Of a stretch of DNA of 64,000 nt, positions 1 through 10,739 are shown in pieces. The notes under the pieces were generated by a model. It worked only from the letters and a program-made list of their open reading frames with translations, searched no databases and was not told the origin of the DNA. Position 1 is the first letter of the stretch, and each line of letters starts with the position of its first letter. The position numbers were made by a program, and so were the translations under genes. The DNA comes from Adiantum capillus-veneris (lineage: Eukaryota > Streptophyta > Polypodiopsida > Polypodiales > Pteridaceae): positions 156,833,545-156,897,544 of the forward strand of contig CM043950.1 of NCBI GenBank assembly GCA_014529385.2, in the 5' to 3' direction.

Positions 1-745
1 GGCCAAGACCCGTAGTGGATGCCAGCTCAAGGTGTAGAGCTCGACATCTCAACACCGATGACCCCAAGGCCACAAGTTTCCCTCTATGTTTTGAAGAAAC
101 CCTTCAGGAGGGTTTTTTGGAAACCTATGGACCCAGGGCCATAGGGTGCTCTCTATGCCATTGAACAACCCTCATTGTTTTGGTACCCTATGGCTCAAGT
201 ATAAAGCACTATTTGTTCTCTCTATGCTAGTAAGAACTGATCTTTGTTCTATATTGGCACCCTTTGGCCTGAAGGCCATAGGGTCCGCTCTGTGCTAGTA
301 AGAACCGATCTATTCTCTATATTGGCACCCTAATTCAGGCCATAGGGTCCCCTGTATGTTAGTAAGAACCTCTCTATGCTCTACACATACTATGACCCCA
401 AGGGCACAAGGTGCCCTCTATGTTTTGAAGAAACCCTTCATGATGGTTTTTGGGCAACCTATGGACCCAGGGCCATAGGGTGCTCTCTATGCTAGTAAAA
501 ACACTATTTGATCTATATTGAGGAGACTTTGTGGGTTGAAGGCCATAGGTTCCCCTCTATGCTAGTGAGAACCTCTATTTTCTCTACTTTGACACCCTGT
601 GGCCTGAAGTCCATAGGGTTACTTGTATGCTAGTAAGAAGCTCTCTATGCTCTATGCTCTATGCTCTATGCTCTATATTGACATCCTATGGCCCCAAGGC
701 CACAAGGTGCCCTCATTGTTTCGATAAAACCCTCAATGTTGTTTT
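1..745. repeat. Palindrome-rich repeat array, left block
   Basis: The stretch is built from diverged units containing the core CCTATGGCC(N)GGCCATAGGG, each core an imperfect palindrome. Units are joined by recurring linkers such as CTCTATGCTAGTAAGAACC and CCCTCATTGTTTTGG. The module containing AACCTATGGACCCAGGGCC recurs at about 122 and 456, so the larger unit is a few hundred bases. The same family continues at 6302-7086, 8839-9260 and 10740-14250. Short ORFs inside are translations of the repeat and show no protein family. I know no named satellite matching it. The block was continuous with 6302-7086 before the Copia element inserted. Confidence 0.8.
741..745. other. Target-site duplication of Copia element, left copy
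   Basis: GTTTT immediately precedes the left LTR and recurs at 6297-6301 immediately after the right LTR. The rejoined host motif, CATTGTTTTGGCACC, resembles CATTGTTTTGG motifs elsewhere in the array, which supports insertion into the repeat. Confidence 0.85.
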
Positions 746-964
746 TGAAGTCGCGGAGCGGAGCGTGGGTCGACTCTCACACACACACACACACACAGTG
801 AGCTTACACAGTACAGTACGCACAGAACTGTTAGAAGGGTTATCTCCCAATTCCTTAGTATTCACAAAGTATAAGTTAGTATATACAAAGAGTTAGAGGG
901 AAATGAGTTAGGCGGGCGGGCGGCCATATCTGCAAAAGAGGCCACTTGGGCTTTAATCCCAACA
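746..964 (-). repeat. 3' LTR of Copia element
   Basis: 219 bp. It matches 6080-6296 nearly base for base, apart from (CA)n length, a few substitutions and a small indel in the GGCGGGCGG segment. It is bounded by TG and CA. Confidence 0.93.
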
Positions 965-975
965 ACCTCCCACTT
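965..975 (-). other. Polypurine tract of Copia element
   Basis: Read on the minus strand this is AAGTGGGAGGT directly before the LTR start TGTTGGG. That is the expected position and composition for the plus-strand primer of an LTR retroelement. Confidence 0.75.
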
Positions 976-1048
976 AAAGTCCAATGTGGCACTTTAAGTA
1001 ACTGTAAATCTATGAACATAAATGTACAAAGATTTACATGGCTGCCAT

Positions 1049-4000
1049 CTATCCAATGCCCAATAACTCACCACAATGCACAAAGCCCTCTCCTGGAAGT
1101 CCCTTTGTGAGTAGATCAGCAGGATTGTCCTTGGTGTGGATCTTCAGCAGTTGTATCTGCTTGTCTTCAAGTACTTCCCTAATGAAGTGATATTTCACAT
1201 CAATATGCTTAGTCTTCGAATGGAACACTGGATTCTTTGCCAATTGTATAGCACTTTGACTATCACAATATAACTATGGCATATCTGCATTGATTCCCAA
1301 GTCTGCTACCAATCTACCAAGCCAAATAGCTTCTTTGCATGCCTCATTTGCTGCAACATACTTAGCTTCAGTAGTAGACTGTGTAACACAATCTTGTAAT
1401 CGAGATCGCCATGATATGGCACCTCCAGCCAATGTAAAGACATAGCCTGATGTAGATCTCCTCTTATCCAAGTCTCCTGCATAATCTGAGTCAGTGTATC
1501 CTCTGACACTCAAATCCTGACTACCATAGCATATGCGCATACTCTTTGTATGTTTTAAGTATCTCATGATACCTTTCACTGCCTCCCAATGTTTCTTGCC
1601 GGGATTTGACATATATCTGCTAACCACTCCCACTACAAATGCAATATCCGGACGTGTAGCAATCATTGCATACATCAAACTACCCACTGCAGACGCATAT
1701 GGAATCTTATCCATTTCAGCCTTTTCTTCCTCAGACACAGGACAATCTTGTTTGCTAAGTTTCATATATGGTGGCAATGGAACACTCAATGCCTTTCTCT
1801 TCTCCATATTGAAACGTTGCAAAACCTTGTCAATATACTCTGTTTGAGATAACCAAATCAACTTCTTTGATCTGTCTCTCTCAATGCGCATACCAAGTAT
1901 ATGACTTGCCTCACCCATGTCTTTCATGTCAAACGATTTTGCCATCTTTGACTTCAAAGCTGAAATTTCTTCCAAGTGTTTGCTAGCAATCAACATGTCA
2001 TCCACATACAAAATAAGGATCAGCCAACTGCCATCCTTATCCTTCTTTGTATATAGACAGTGATCGAACTCACTATGTTTGTAGCCTTGAGAAAGCATAA
2101 ACTGGTGGAACTTATGGTACCATGCCCTCGGTGATTGTTTTAAGCCATAAAGACTCTTTAACAACTGGCATACCAAATGTTCCATGCCTTTCTCAACAAA
2201 CCCTTCTGGCTGCTGCATGTAAATTTCCACATCTAAATCACCATGCAAGAACGCTGTCTTGACATCCATTTGGTGCAACACCAAATCCAATATAGCAACC
2301 AATGCAAGAAAGCATCTCAATGTAGTCATCTTGACCACTGGAGAGAAGACTTCATCAAAGTCAATGCCTTGTTCTTGCTTAAAGCCCTTGGCAACAAGCC
2401 TTGCTTTGTACTTTGGCTGACTATCATGAGCGGTGATCTTATACCTGTAAACCCATTTACAAGGTAGAGCCTTTTTGCCCTGTGGTAATTTAACCAACTT
2501 CCATGTCTGGTTTTTATGCAAAGCTGTCATCTCTGACTACATGGCCAACTGCCATTTTTTCGAGTCAACCACTTGTAATGCTTCCTTGTAACAAGATGGT
2601 TCTCCGCAATCTGTGAGCATGACATAATTTAGAGATGGCACATAACGATCAGGTGGTTTGGAGACATGCTCAGAACGTCTCACCACAACTGATTCTGCCT
2701 CTCTAGCCACTATAGGCTGTTCCTGAGCCTGACCATGCTGTCTTGATGTGCTAGCACTAGGTCCATCTTCCCTGAAGACAACTCTTCTGATCTCCTCTGT
2801 CTTCTCTAGCTTAGTGTGAAACTTGGCTTCATTGAAATGCACATCATTGCTACGAATAAGCTTTCTGGACTGAGGATCCCAAAGCCGGTAACCCATCTCG
2901 CACGATTCTCCGTAGCCAAGAAATATACACTTCTTTCTCTTTGGTTCTAACTTATTTCTGAACTCCTTAGGAATATGGCTATAAGCTTCACAACCAAAGA
3001 CTCTGAGATGCTTATACGAAGGTGCCTTGCCTGTCCATAGCATCTCGGCCACTGCACTCTTATCCAGAACCCTACTAGGAGACCTGTTGATCAAATGGAC
3101 TGCTGTAGCCACTGCTTCCGCCCAAAATCCATCAGGCAACTCAGCATTTGACAACATGCTTCTGACCTTCTCTTGTATGGTCCTATTCATACGTTCTGCA
3201 ACCCCATTCTGTGAAGGATTATATGGTGCAGTAAGTTCCCGCTTAATCCCTTTTGCTTCACAAAAGTCTTGAAAAGCTTTGGAAACGTACTCTTCACCAT
3301 TGTCAGTTCTCAAGCACTTCAGCTTCTGACCACTCTGATTCTCCACCAGCTGCAAGAATGTCTTAAAGACCTTGAGCACCTCATCCTTGTGCTTCAAGAA
3401 GTAAACCCATACTTTGCGAGAATAGTCATCTATGAATGTACAAAAGTACGCTGCTCCCCCTAGTGACAAACTAGGCATTGGTCCGCATAGATCACTGTGT
3501 ACAAGAGCTAACCGTTCGTCCCTACGATTCCTCTTTGATCTGTGCGGTTCCTGTGTTTGCTTACCATAAACACAATGCTCACAAAACTCGAAATCTTGAA
3601 ATGAAAAGCCAGGCAAATAACCATAATGAGAAAGTATTTCCATTCCTCTTTTTGACATATGTCCCAACCTACGATGCCACAGTGACACACTTGGCTGCTC
3701 AATCACATTAATTACATGGTTTTTAACCTCTGAAACATGTAAAGTGTACAGAGTTCCTGACTTGCTGCCATGTGCTACAGTCATCGAACCTTTGGAGATC
3801 TTCCAAGCGCTGTTCCCAAAAACTGTCACATAACCCGCATCATCCAACTTCCCTGTACTAATCAAGCTCTTTCGGATTGCTGGAACATGTCTGACATTCT
3901 TGAGCCATAAACAAGAGCCATTCTGAAACTTCAACTGCACATCTCCCACTCCAAGTATGTCACAAACCTGCTCATTGCCAAGTCTGACATAATCTTTAGT

Positions 4001-5022
4001 AGCCACATATGATGTAAACCACTCTTTGTGCGGAGAAACATGTAAAGATGCCCCTGAGTCGATAATCCAATCACTCATAGCATGTCCATCCTCTGCAGTC
4101 AAGAAAACAGAATCAAGATTGCTTGTAAGGAAGATGTCACCAGCTGCTATACCAGAATCACTGTCTGAACCAGATCCTGTGACATTCACCTCTTCAATCT
4201 TCACTGAACTCTTCTTTTCATCTTGCTCAGAACTCTTTGTTTTTCCTTTTTCTTGTTTCCACTTCGTACAGTCTCGCTTCATGTGACCCTTCTTGCCACA
4301 ATGGTAGCATTCTATGTCATCCTTTGACTTCGAATCACGAGACTTACTTCGGTTTTGTGCCTTCTTACCCTTCTTCTCTTTAAACTGTTGTCTCTCTCGA
4401 ACGACCAAAGCACTATTGCCTTTGCCTTTGTCAATGTTCTTCCTGTTCACTTCCTCTGTGAGCAAGCTGCCTTCTACATTGGCACTTGTAAGACCTTCTG
4501 GCGCGACAGAATTACTTAACGCTGTACGAAAAGTATCCCAACTGTCTGGCAAAGTGATTAAGAGAAACATAGCCTTCACTGAATCTGGAAAGACTATCTC
4601 CTGTGCTGTTAACTGGCTGAAAATTGTGTGAAATTCATTCAGATGATTTGACATGGCTGTCCCTTCCTTCATCTTCAAATCCACCAATTTCTTGAGCCAG
4701 TAAATCTGAGAACAGCACTTTGTTTCTCGTACATACCACATAGCTTTTGCCATACGCCATACGCTGTAGTCTCTTCTACTACGTTGAATTAAACATTTTC
4801 TGCCAGTGTCAGCATGATTGTGGAACAAGCTAACTCGTCAAGCTCTTCCCACTCATCTTCAGCCATAAATTCTGGTCTCTCCCCTTTGAGCTTCAGTGGC
4901 TTCACTTGTTTTTTCTGCACCAAAACCTGCCAAATCTGCTTCTTCCAGAATGGAAAGTTTGTGCCATCCAGCTTTTTTATGTTGTAAAGAGTCTCACTTT
5001 GAGAAGATGCCATATCTGCCAA
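1049..5022 (-). pseudogene. Copia gag-pol polyprotein, broken by three stops and a frameshift
   Basis: Read on the minus strand from 5022. The N-terminal gag segment (5022-4789) ends at an in-frame TAA. A frame change follows near 4.72-4.73 kb, and the long segment 4828-2537 holds the rest of gag with a CCHC knuckle (about 4309-4268), the protease motif DSGA (about 4060), the GAG-pre-integrase LWHRRLGHMS and integrase with HSD, RTDNGEEY and NPSQNGVAERMN. An in-frame TAG at 2537-2539 separates the reverse transcriptase part (2530-1274, catalytic YVDDML), and another TAG at 1274-1276 precedes the last RNase H residues (TKHIDVKYHFIRE, to 1049). The two TAGs lie in one frame and could each arise by a single C-to-T change. 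Domain content is complete; the copy is not translatable as one polyprotein. Confidence 0.93.
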
Positions 5023-6065
5023 ACTGTTTACTCCTGAGAAAAATCCGGCAGAGTTTCCCCTGTAAACTGGCCTCTGTACACAGTAAACAAGCTGTAATCA
5101 ACAAGCTGAACACCTCTCCTCAGGAACTGTCAGTATTTTGAAAATTTTTGACAGAGTCTCCCCTGTAAACTGAGCTCTGGGAACCAAAAGATAGCTCAAA
5201 AAACAATCATAAATAGCTGACCAGTGACAAATCTAAAAAATCTCTGTAATATGCTGTCCTGTAAGCATACACTGTCTCCTCTCTGGGCGATGACAGAACC
5301 TGTATCTGTCTCAAGACTGAACCCTGAACAATGCCTCAACGGCCTGACGCATAAGATGCAATCCAGTGTCTACACAAAGTCATACATCCTAAGGGATAAA
5401 AGTCGCCGAAGAGGATGCGTGTAGAGGGGAACTCCAGCAACCTAATCCACCTCACACTGGGTAACCCAGCCCCCAGTGCTTGGCTTCAAAAAACCTCACA
5501 CACGACCCTCTCAGATGGCTCAGCAAACTGCCCAGAACTAGCATACATCCTATAATAGACCAATCACTGTCCTATGACCGCTGCGGCGGTCTGTCTGCTA
5601 GCGTGACTCACAACTAGCAGACCCACAATCACAGTACATCAATCTGCAATACATGCCAGTGGTGTCAAGCCGTCGTATGGCCACACCTCCCCTGGAACCT
5701 GGTAAGCACAAGAAGTAACAATGCAGACTGCAATATATATATCTGATGATATATATGTGTACCTGGTCTATAGATGATGCTCTGAAGACTAATAAGTGAT
5801 GTATGTCGATGCCGATATTGATGTCGACCACCTCCTGCTTGCCAATCTACACAAGACGGATTTCTTTGCGGCTGAAATCTATCTTCTGCTGTAGTGCTCA
5901 GAACGAAATTCTGAGGGCATAAACGGCTTCGAAAGGGGGGTAAAACCCCAGGTCACCTGATGAAAACGCTCCCGGAACGCCGAGTGTGAATTTTCGAACT
6001 CCGGATCCAGAATTTGCCTGAAAAGTGCGCGCGCGCGCGATTGCGCAGAACCGCACTGAACCGAT
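5023..6065 (-). other. Untranslated leader of Copia element
   Basis: About 1 kb between primer-binding site and gag start. No protein motif is visible. It contains a GCGCGCGCGCGA alternation near 6030 and repeats of ACAGAGTTTCCCCTGTAAACTG-like words at 5045-5175. The length is long for a Copia leader and no internal gene could be supported. Confidence 0.6.
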
Positions 6066-6077
6066 GCTCTGATACCA
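6066..6077 (-). other. Primer-binding site (initiator tRNA-Met type)
   Basis: Minus-strand TGGTATCAGAGC lies two bases inside the right LTR. This is the standard plant Copia primer site complementary to the 3' end of initiator methionine tRNA, and it fixes the direction of the element. Confidence 0.92.
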
Positions 6078-6079
6078 AT

Positions 6080-6296
6080 TGAAGTCGCGGAGCGGAGCAT
6101 GGGTCGACTCTCTCACACACACACACACAGTGAGATTACACAGTACAGTACGCAGAGAGCTGTTAGAAGGGTTATCTCCCAATTCCTTAGTATTCACAAA
6201 GTATAAGTTAGTATATACAAAGAGTTAGAGGGAAATGAGTTAGGCGGGCGGCCGGCCATATCCGCATAAGAGGCCACTTGGGCTTTAATCCCAACA
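6080..6296 (-). repeat. 5' LTR of Copia element
   Basis: 217 bp, partner of 746-964. It is followed by the GTTTT target duplication at 6297-6301. Confidence 0.93.
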
Positions 6297-6301
6297 GTTT
6301 T

Positions 6302-7086
6302 GGCACCCTATGGCCACATGTATAAAGAACTATTTGGTCTCTCTATGTTAGTAAGAACCGATCTATGCTCTATATTGGCACCCTATGGCCTTCAGGCCAT
6401 AGGGTCCTCCCTATGCTAGTAAGTAAATCTCTATGTTCTACACATCCTATATGTTTTGAAGAAACCCTTCATGAGGGTTTTTTGGCAACCTATGGACCCA
6501 GGGCCATAGGATTCTCTCTATGCCATTGAGGAGACCTTGTGGGCTGAAGGCCATAGGGTCCCCTCTATGCTAGTAAGAACCTCTGTTTTCTCTACGTTGA
6601 CACCCTGTGGCCTGAAGGACATAGGGTTCCCTCTATGATAGTAAGAAGCTCTATATGCTCTATGCTCTATATTGACATCCTATGGCCCCAAGGCCACAAG
6701 GTGCCCTCATAGTTTTGTAAAAACCCTCATTGTTTTGGCACATTATGCTCCTAGGTATAAAGCACTATTTGGTCTCTCTATGCTAGCAAGAACCAATCTA
6801 TGCTCTATATTGGGACCCTATGGCGTTCAGGCCATAGGGTTCTATGTATGCTAGTAAGAACCTCTCTATGCTCTACACATCTTATGACCCTAAGGGCACA
6901 AGGTGCCTTGTATGTTTTAAAAAAACCCTTCATGAGGGTTTTTTTGGCAACCTATGGACCCAGCGCCATAGGGCGCTCTCTATGCCAGTGAAAGAAACTA
7001 TTTCTCTATATTGATGAGACCTTGTGGGCTGAAGGCCATAGGATCCCCTCTATGCTAGAACCTCTGTTTTCTCTATATTGACACCC
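6302..7086. repeat. Palindrome-rich repeat array, continued right of Copia element
   Basis: Same family and orientation as 1-745: CCTATGGACCCAGGGCCATAGG modules recur near 6490 and 6950, with CTCTATGCTAGTAAGAACC linkers. The short ORFs (for example 6672-6854 and 6800-6991) translate the repeat and are not genes. Confidence 0.8.
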
Positions 7087-7489
7087 CATTAGAAAATTTC
7101 GGAGGTCATTTGGAGGGCCTTGGAAGAAATTGTATTTCTCTCTCTAGAAACTTTTTTTAAAATGCACTTGCACCTTGTGAGTACGTCCAAAAGGACAACC
7201 AGACACTTTAAAAAGTAGATTTATATTCCCAATTGTCCTTGAAAACGGTCACTTTTTTATTTAATGTGAGCGTCTTTTTCAAGAGGCAGATGCGGCGCAT
7301 TCAAGGCAGCTTACGTCATCATTGAAAGTTGAAAAGTCACAAACTATCAAATAGTGATAGATTTTGAGGCTTTTGACACCACCAATGCGTCGGGAACGCC
7401 AAAATACCCTAAAAACGAATGCCTACTTGTCTCATTCCGACATCCGGAGAGGCAAAAAATGTCAAAAAACCCCAAAAAATGGGCTTTTT

Positions 7490-7550
7490 ACTTAAGGCGC
7501 GCGAGGAGGCATTCTAAAATGTTAGAATGCCCCTCTACGCGCCGTTAGTA
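7490..7550. repeat. GC-rich hairpin module of the foldback element, left
   Basis: Imperfect palindrome: AAGGCGCGCGAGGAGGCATTC, then AAAATGTTA, then GAATGCCCCTCTACGCGCC and GTTAGTA. The better-preserved version is at about 8368-8430. Strong cruciform or RNA-hairpin potential. Confidence 0.7.
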
Positions 7551-7630
7551 CAAAGCTTCTTTTAGTGATTTTTGGACAATTATCTTTCAAGAAATCCTAC
7601 CCATGTTTCTCTATTGCACTTTTGCACCAT

Positions 7631-7631
<1 letters not shown>

Positions 7632-7664
<33 letters not shown>

Positions 7665-7791
7665 TTCTATAGCTTAGCATATTTAAAGAGAGAGAGAGAG
7701 AGTGAGAGACTCCCATTACTAATGGCGCACGTGGAGCATGTTTTGACCTCAAAAAACACCTCCTCGCGCCGTTAGTATAAGGTAACAGAAA

Positions 7792-7828
<37 letters not shown>

Positions 7829-7955
7829 CGCCTTACTTCCTCTCTCTATAACACTCACACATACACACATAAACACATACACTGGTGGATGCACAATACT
7901 AAAGGCGCGCATAGAGACATGCACACCGGTTGTGCCTCTCTACGTGAGCCTATAG

Positions 7956-8024
<69 letters not shown>

Positions 8025-8185
8025 CTTTGTGTTTGTGTGTGTGTGTGTATGTTATATTTGTGTGTCTGTGTGTTTGTGAGTGTGTGTGTGTCTCTGTGTG
8101 TGTCTGTCTGTGTGTGTGTATGTTATATTTGTGTCTCTGTGTGTTTGTGTGTATGTTATATTTGATTGTCTCTATGTGTGTGTGA
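7632..8185. repeat. Microsatellite core of the foldback element
   Basis: (CT)n at 7632-7662 and 7798-7823, (GA)n at 7959-8022, then GT-rich sequence with repeated GTATGTTATATTTGTGT to about 8185. Two further ACTAA..GGCGC/GCGCC..TTAGTA hairpin remnants lie at about 7719-7780 and 7899-7955. The ORF that can be read through it on the minus strand is a translation of simple repeats. Confidence 0.85.
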
Positions 8186-8367
8186 TCAAAATGCACTTTG
8201 TAGAATTGTAAGAATGGGTGTGTGTGCTCACTCTTATAGACCCGAAATTATGATCTCTAAGGCTAAGATGATGAAGAAAAAACCTATGTGATAGATGGAG
8301 GCCTTTTTAGAGATTTTTTGACATTTTCCTCTCAAAAAGCTCTCTAAAAGAGGAAAAAAGGGGCTTT

Positions 8368-8430
8368 TTACTAACGGCGCGCGATGAGGCATTCCAAAAT
8401 TTTGGAATGCCCCCTCGCGCGCCGTTAGTA
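8368..8430. repeat. GC-rich hairpin module of the foldback element, right
   Basis: TACTAACGGCGCGCGATGAGG and its near reverse complement CCCCTCGCGCGCCGTTAGTA flank CATTCCAAAATTTTGGAATG, giving a palindrome of about 60 bp with almost no loop. Confidence 0.8.
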
Positions 8431-8838
8431 AAATGTTCTTTTAGGGGTTTTTGACATTCTTTGCCTCTTTGGATGTCGGAGCTAGGCAATTGGACATTCA
8501 TTTCTAGGATATTTGGGCGTTCCGGACGCATTGACAGTATCAAAAGTTTCAAAATCTTCCACCACTTGATAGTTTTGTAACTTTTTGAATTCTAGTGATG
8601 ACGTAAGCCGTATCAAATGCACCGCATCTACCTTCTGAAAAAGGTGCTCGCATTAAATGAAAGAGAGTGATCGTCTTCAAGGACCACTAGATTATTAAAT
8701 GAGGAGAGGGACACCTTTTATATTTTTGTTAATATCAATCTATTTTTCTACGTAACGTAGGCTCTTCTCTCATTGGAGGAACTTATTTTCCTCTCTCTTC
8801 CAAAAGGCCCTCCAAAAGACCTCCGAAATCTCCTAATG

Positions 8839-9260
8839 CTAGGGCCGTAGGATCTCCATATGGGACATGTGGCACCCTATGGCCCTTGAGCTTACATATT
8901 GCCACCCCATGACCCTAGGGCCATAGGATCTCCAACTAGAAAGTAGGGCAACGTATGGCTCTTGAGCTTATACATTTTCGTGGACCTAGGGCCATAGGAT
9001 CTCCAAATGGAACATAGGGTTATGTATTTGAGCTTATCCATTGTCGCCCCTAAACCCTAGGGCCATAGGATTTCCAAATGGAATATAGGGCAACTTATGG
9101 CTCTTGAGCTTATACATTGCCACCCTATGGCCCTAGGTCCACAAGCTTTCACATTGCCACCGTAGGGCCACAAGGATCTCACCATAGGACATAGGATTTT
9201 CAAATGGAACTGAGTGCACGCTTTGATCCTTGACCTCCAACATTGTCGTCCTATGGTGTG
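8839..9260. repeat. Palindrome-rich repeat array, short block
   Basis: CCCTAGGGCCATAGGATCTCC units recur every 60-75 bp with GAGCTTA(T/C)A(C/T)ATTG linkers. Same family as the outer arrays. Confidence 0.75.
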
Positions 9261-10139
9261 AGCCCAGGGGTGGCTGAGGTGTCTTCATAATAATTTCGGC
9301 TATTCAAGGGATATCCGCAAGTGGTATAAATTTAAAAAATAATTAAAAAGTAATTAAAAAAAAAAATTACGCTACAACAAACTTTGTCATAATGGGTTTT
9401 CTAATACACTTATTGCTATCGGACAAAAAAATAGCGCACAATTTTCGGGATAATTTTTTTAAAATTTAGCTATTTTTAGTGTATTTTTTACTATGCAGAT
9501 TTTGATTCTGGAGTCAAATTTTGCTTCATGGGTGTCGTTCCTTTTTTTTGCACCGACCCTTTTTTTGTTTTTTTTTTCTGAAAAGCTCTTTTAATTTCGG
9601 AGCCAACGAGCTATGTCCCATTTTCGCACAAAGCCTAGAACTCTAGTAATCTCGACTGCAAACCCGTGAGAACAGCCCCTACATTCAAAATTAGAATTTT
9701 GAATTTCTAACCTAACCTAACTAACCTTATCTCTCTCTACCACAATTTTTTCCGCGTTGTCGCTCTCTTTCTCTCTCTCGTTTTCTGCTCGAAACCTACA
9801 CAGAAACCTGCACAGAGCTTGTCTTTCTCTGTCTCTCTCTCCCTCTCTCCCTACGCATATAGTTCTACGCCATCGTTGCGACGCACACACAAATCTATGT
9901 GAAGCCATCGCCACAACCTTCAACAGAGGACTGCTGTCGCAACCTCCCAAACACAGATCTGTTACCATCATTGTCGCGGCCTCAACGCACCTAAGTGACT
10001 GCTTGCTATTTCTGCAGCCGGTTTTCATCAAACACAGATTTACTCATAGGTAACTTGTAGAAACGCTAATCTTTTTTCTTAATTTGGTTTTAACTGTTCT
10101 TAATCTAATTATATTTTAGCTAAGTTGTGAATCACCTCT
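9261..10139. other. Intergenic stretch without recognisable gene
   Basis: AT-rich at 9300-9600 with homopolymer runs, then CT-rich from 9720. The overlapping ORFs at 9717-10053 on both strands come from TCTCTC-rich sequence and show no protein family. Confidence 0.6.
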
Positions 10140-10149
10140 CTCTAAAACA

Positions 10150-10430
10150 ATAAACAAAAATCATTACTTACATCTCTAAAACTGTAAAACTGTAGACTGT
10201 AGAACTATAAAACAGAAAAATATCTAATTAGAGATCTAAAACTGTAATACAGAATACTCTAATTAGAGACCTAAAAATATAAAACAGAAGACACTAATTA
10301 GGGACCTAAATTTGTAAAATGAAAAACTCTTATTAGGGACCTAAATCTGTAAAACAGAAAACTCTTCATAAGTGACCTAAACTGTAAAATTGTAAAACTC
10401 TAACTGCAAAAATCTCTAATTACAAAAAAC
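10150..10430. repeat. Tandem repeat, period about 36 bp
   Basis: Six or so diverged copies of CT(A/C)ATTAGGGACCTAAATCTG followed by TAAAACAGAAAACT. Copies are clearest from 10227 to 10380. Confidence 0.75.
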
Positions 10431-10739
10431 AATTATAAACCTGCAAACACAAAAGACGATAACTACAGAAAATGCTGAAACTATGGATACCTGTAATTGG
10501 GTTGTGGGGAGTTGGGCACACGTTGTAAGAGGACGAGTAGAGCGCACTGTTGTTCAGTTGCAGGAGGATGGGAAACAAAAGAGGCAAAAAGGTGGGAAAG
10601 AAAGTGTACACTATATGTGTTTGTAAGATATGGTGTAATATGGTTTCTTTAAATTCATTTGTAGTCACTAAAATAAAACTAGACATCGAATCTTTAGAAG
10701 GGCAGACAGGGTGTGGCTACATAGGGTTTCACCTCATAC
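10431..10739. other. Spacer without recognisable feature
   Basis: No family-like ORF, RNA gene or repeat seen. Confidence 0.5.

Larger units (their letters stand above)
746..6296 (-). mobile_element. Ty1/Copia LTR retrotransposon, Tnt1/Tork-like, complete but decayed
   Basis: This is a 5551-bp element with near-identical LTRs (746-964 and 6080-6296) starting TG and ending CA on the plus strand. It has a 5-bp GTTTT target duplication, a primer-binding site complementary to initiator tRNA-Met beside the right LTR, and a purine tract beside the left LTR. It is therefore read from right to left. Coding order is gag, protease, integrase, reverse transcriptase, RNase H, the Copia order. Motif wording is closest to the tobacco Tnt1 type as I remember it. 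The polyprotein has three in-frame stops and a frameshift, so this copy cannot move by itself. The close LTR similarity suggests a fairly recent insertion compared with other elements here. Confidence 0.95.
7087..8838. mobile_element. Long-inverted-repeat (foldback-like) element
   Basis: The left arm from CATTAGAAAATTTCGGAGGTC matches the reverse complement of the right end GACCTCCGAAATCTCCTAATG. Imperfect similarity continues inward for about 450 bp: shared words include GAGGGCCTT, GATGCGG(C/T)GCATT, CTTACGTCATCA, AATGCGTC(C)GGAACGCC and CGACATCC. Palindromic array sequence lies on both sides, so this is an insertion. The centre has only simple repeats and GC-rich hairpins and no coding sequence. 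The target duplication is not clear. It could be a non-autonomous Mutator-like or foldback element. The GGGCTTTTTACTAACGGCGCGC segments recall subterminal repeats of plant CACTA elements, so class is undecided. Confidence 0.75.

Noticed and set aside
627-896. 89-codon ORF on plus strand
   Set aside because: Runs from the palindromic array into the LTR; translation of repeat words, no protein family.
7855-8196. 113-codon ORF rich in His/Thr and Ser/Leu, minus strand
   Set aside because: Translation of GT and GA microsatellites.
9717-10053. Overlapping ORFs of about 100 codons on both strands
   Set aside because: CT-rich low-complexity DNA; no domain, no splice or promoter support.
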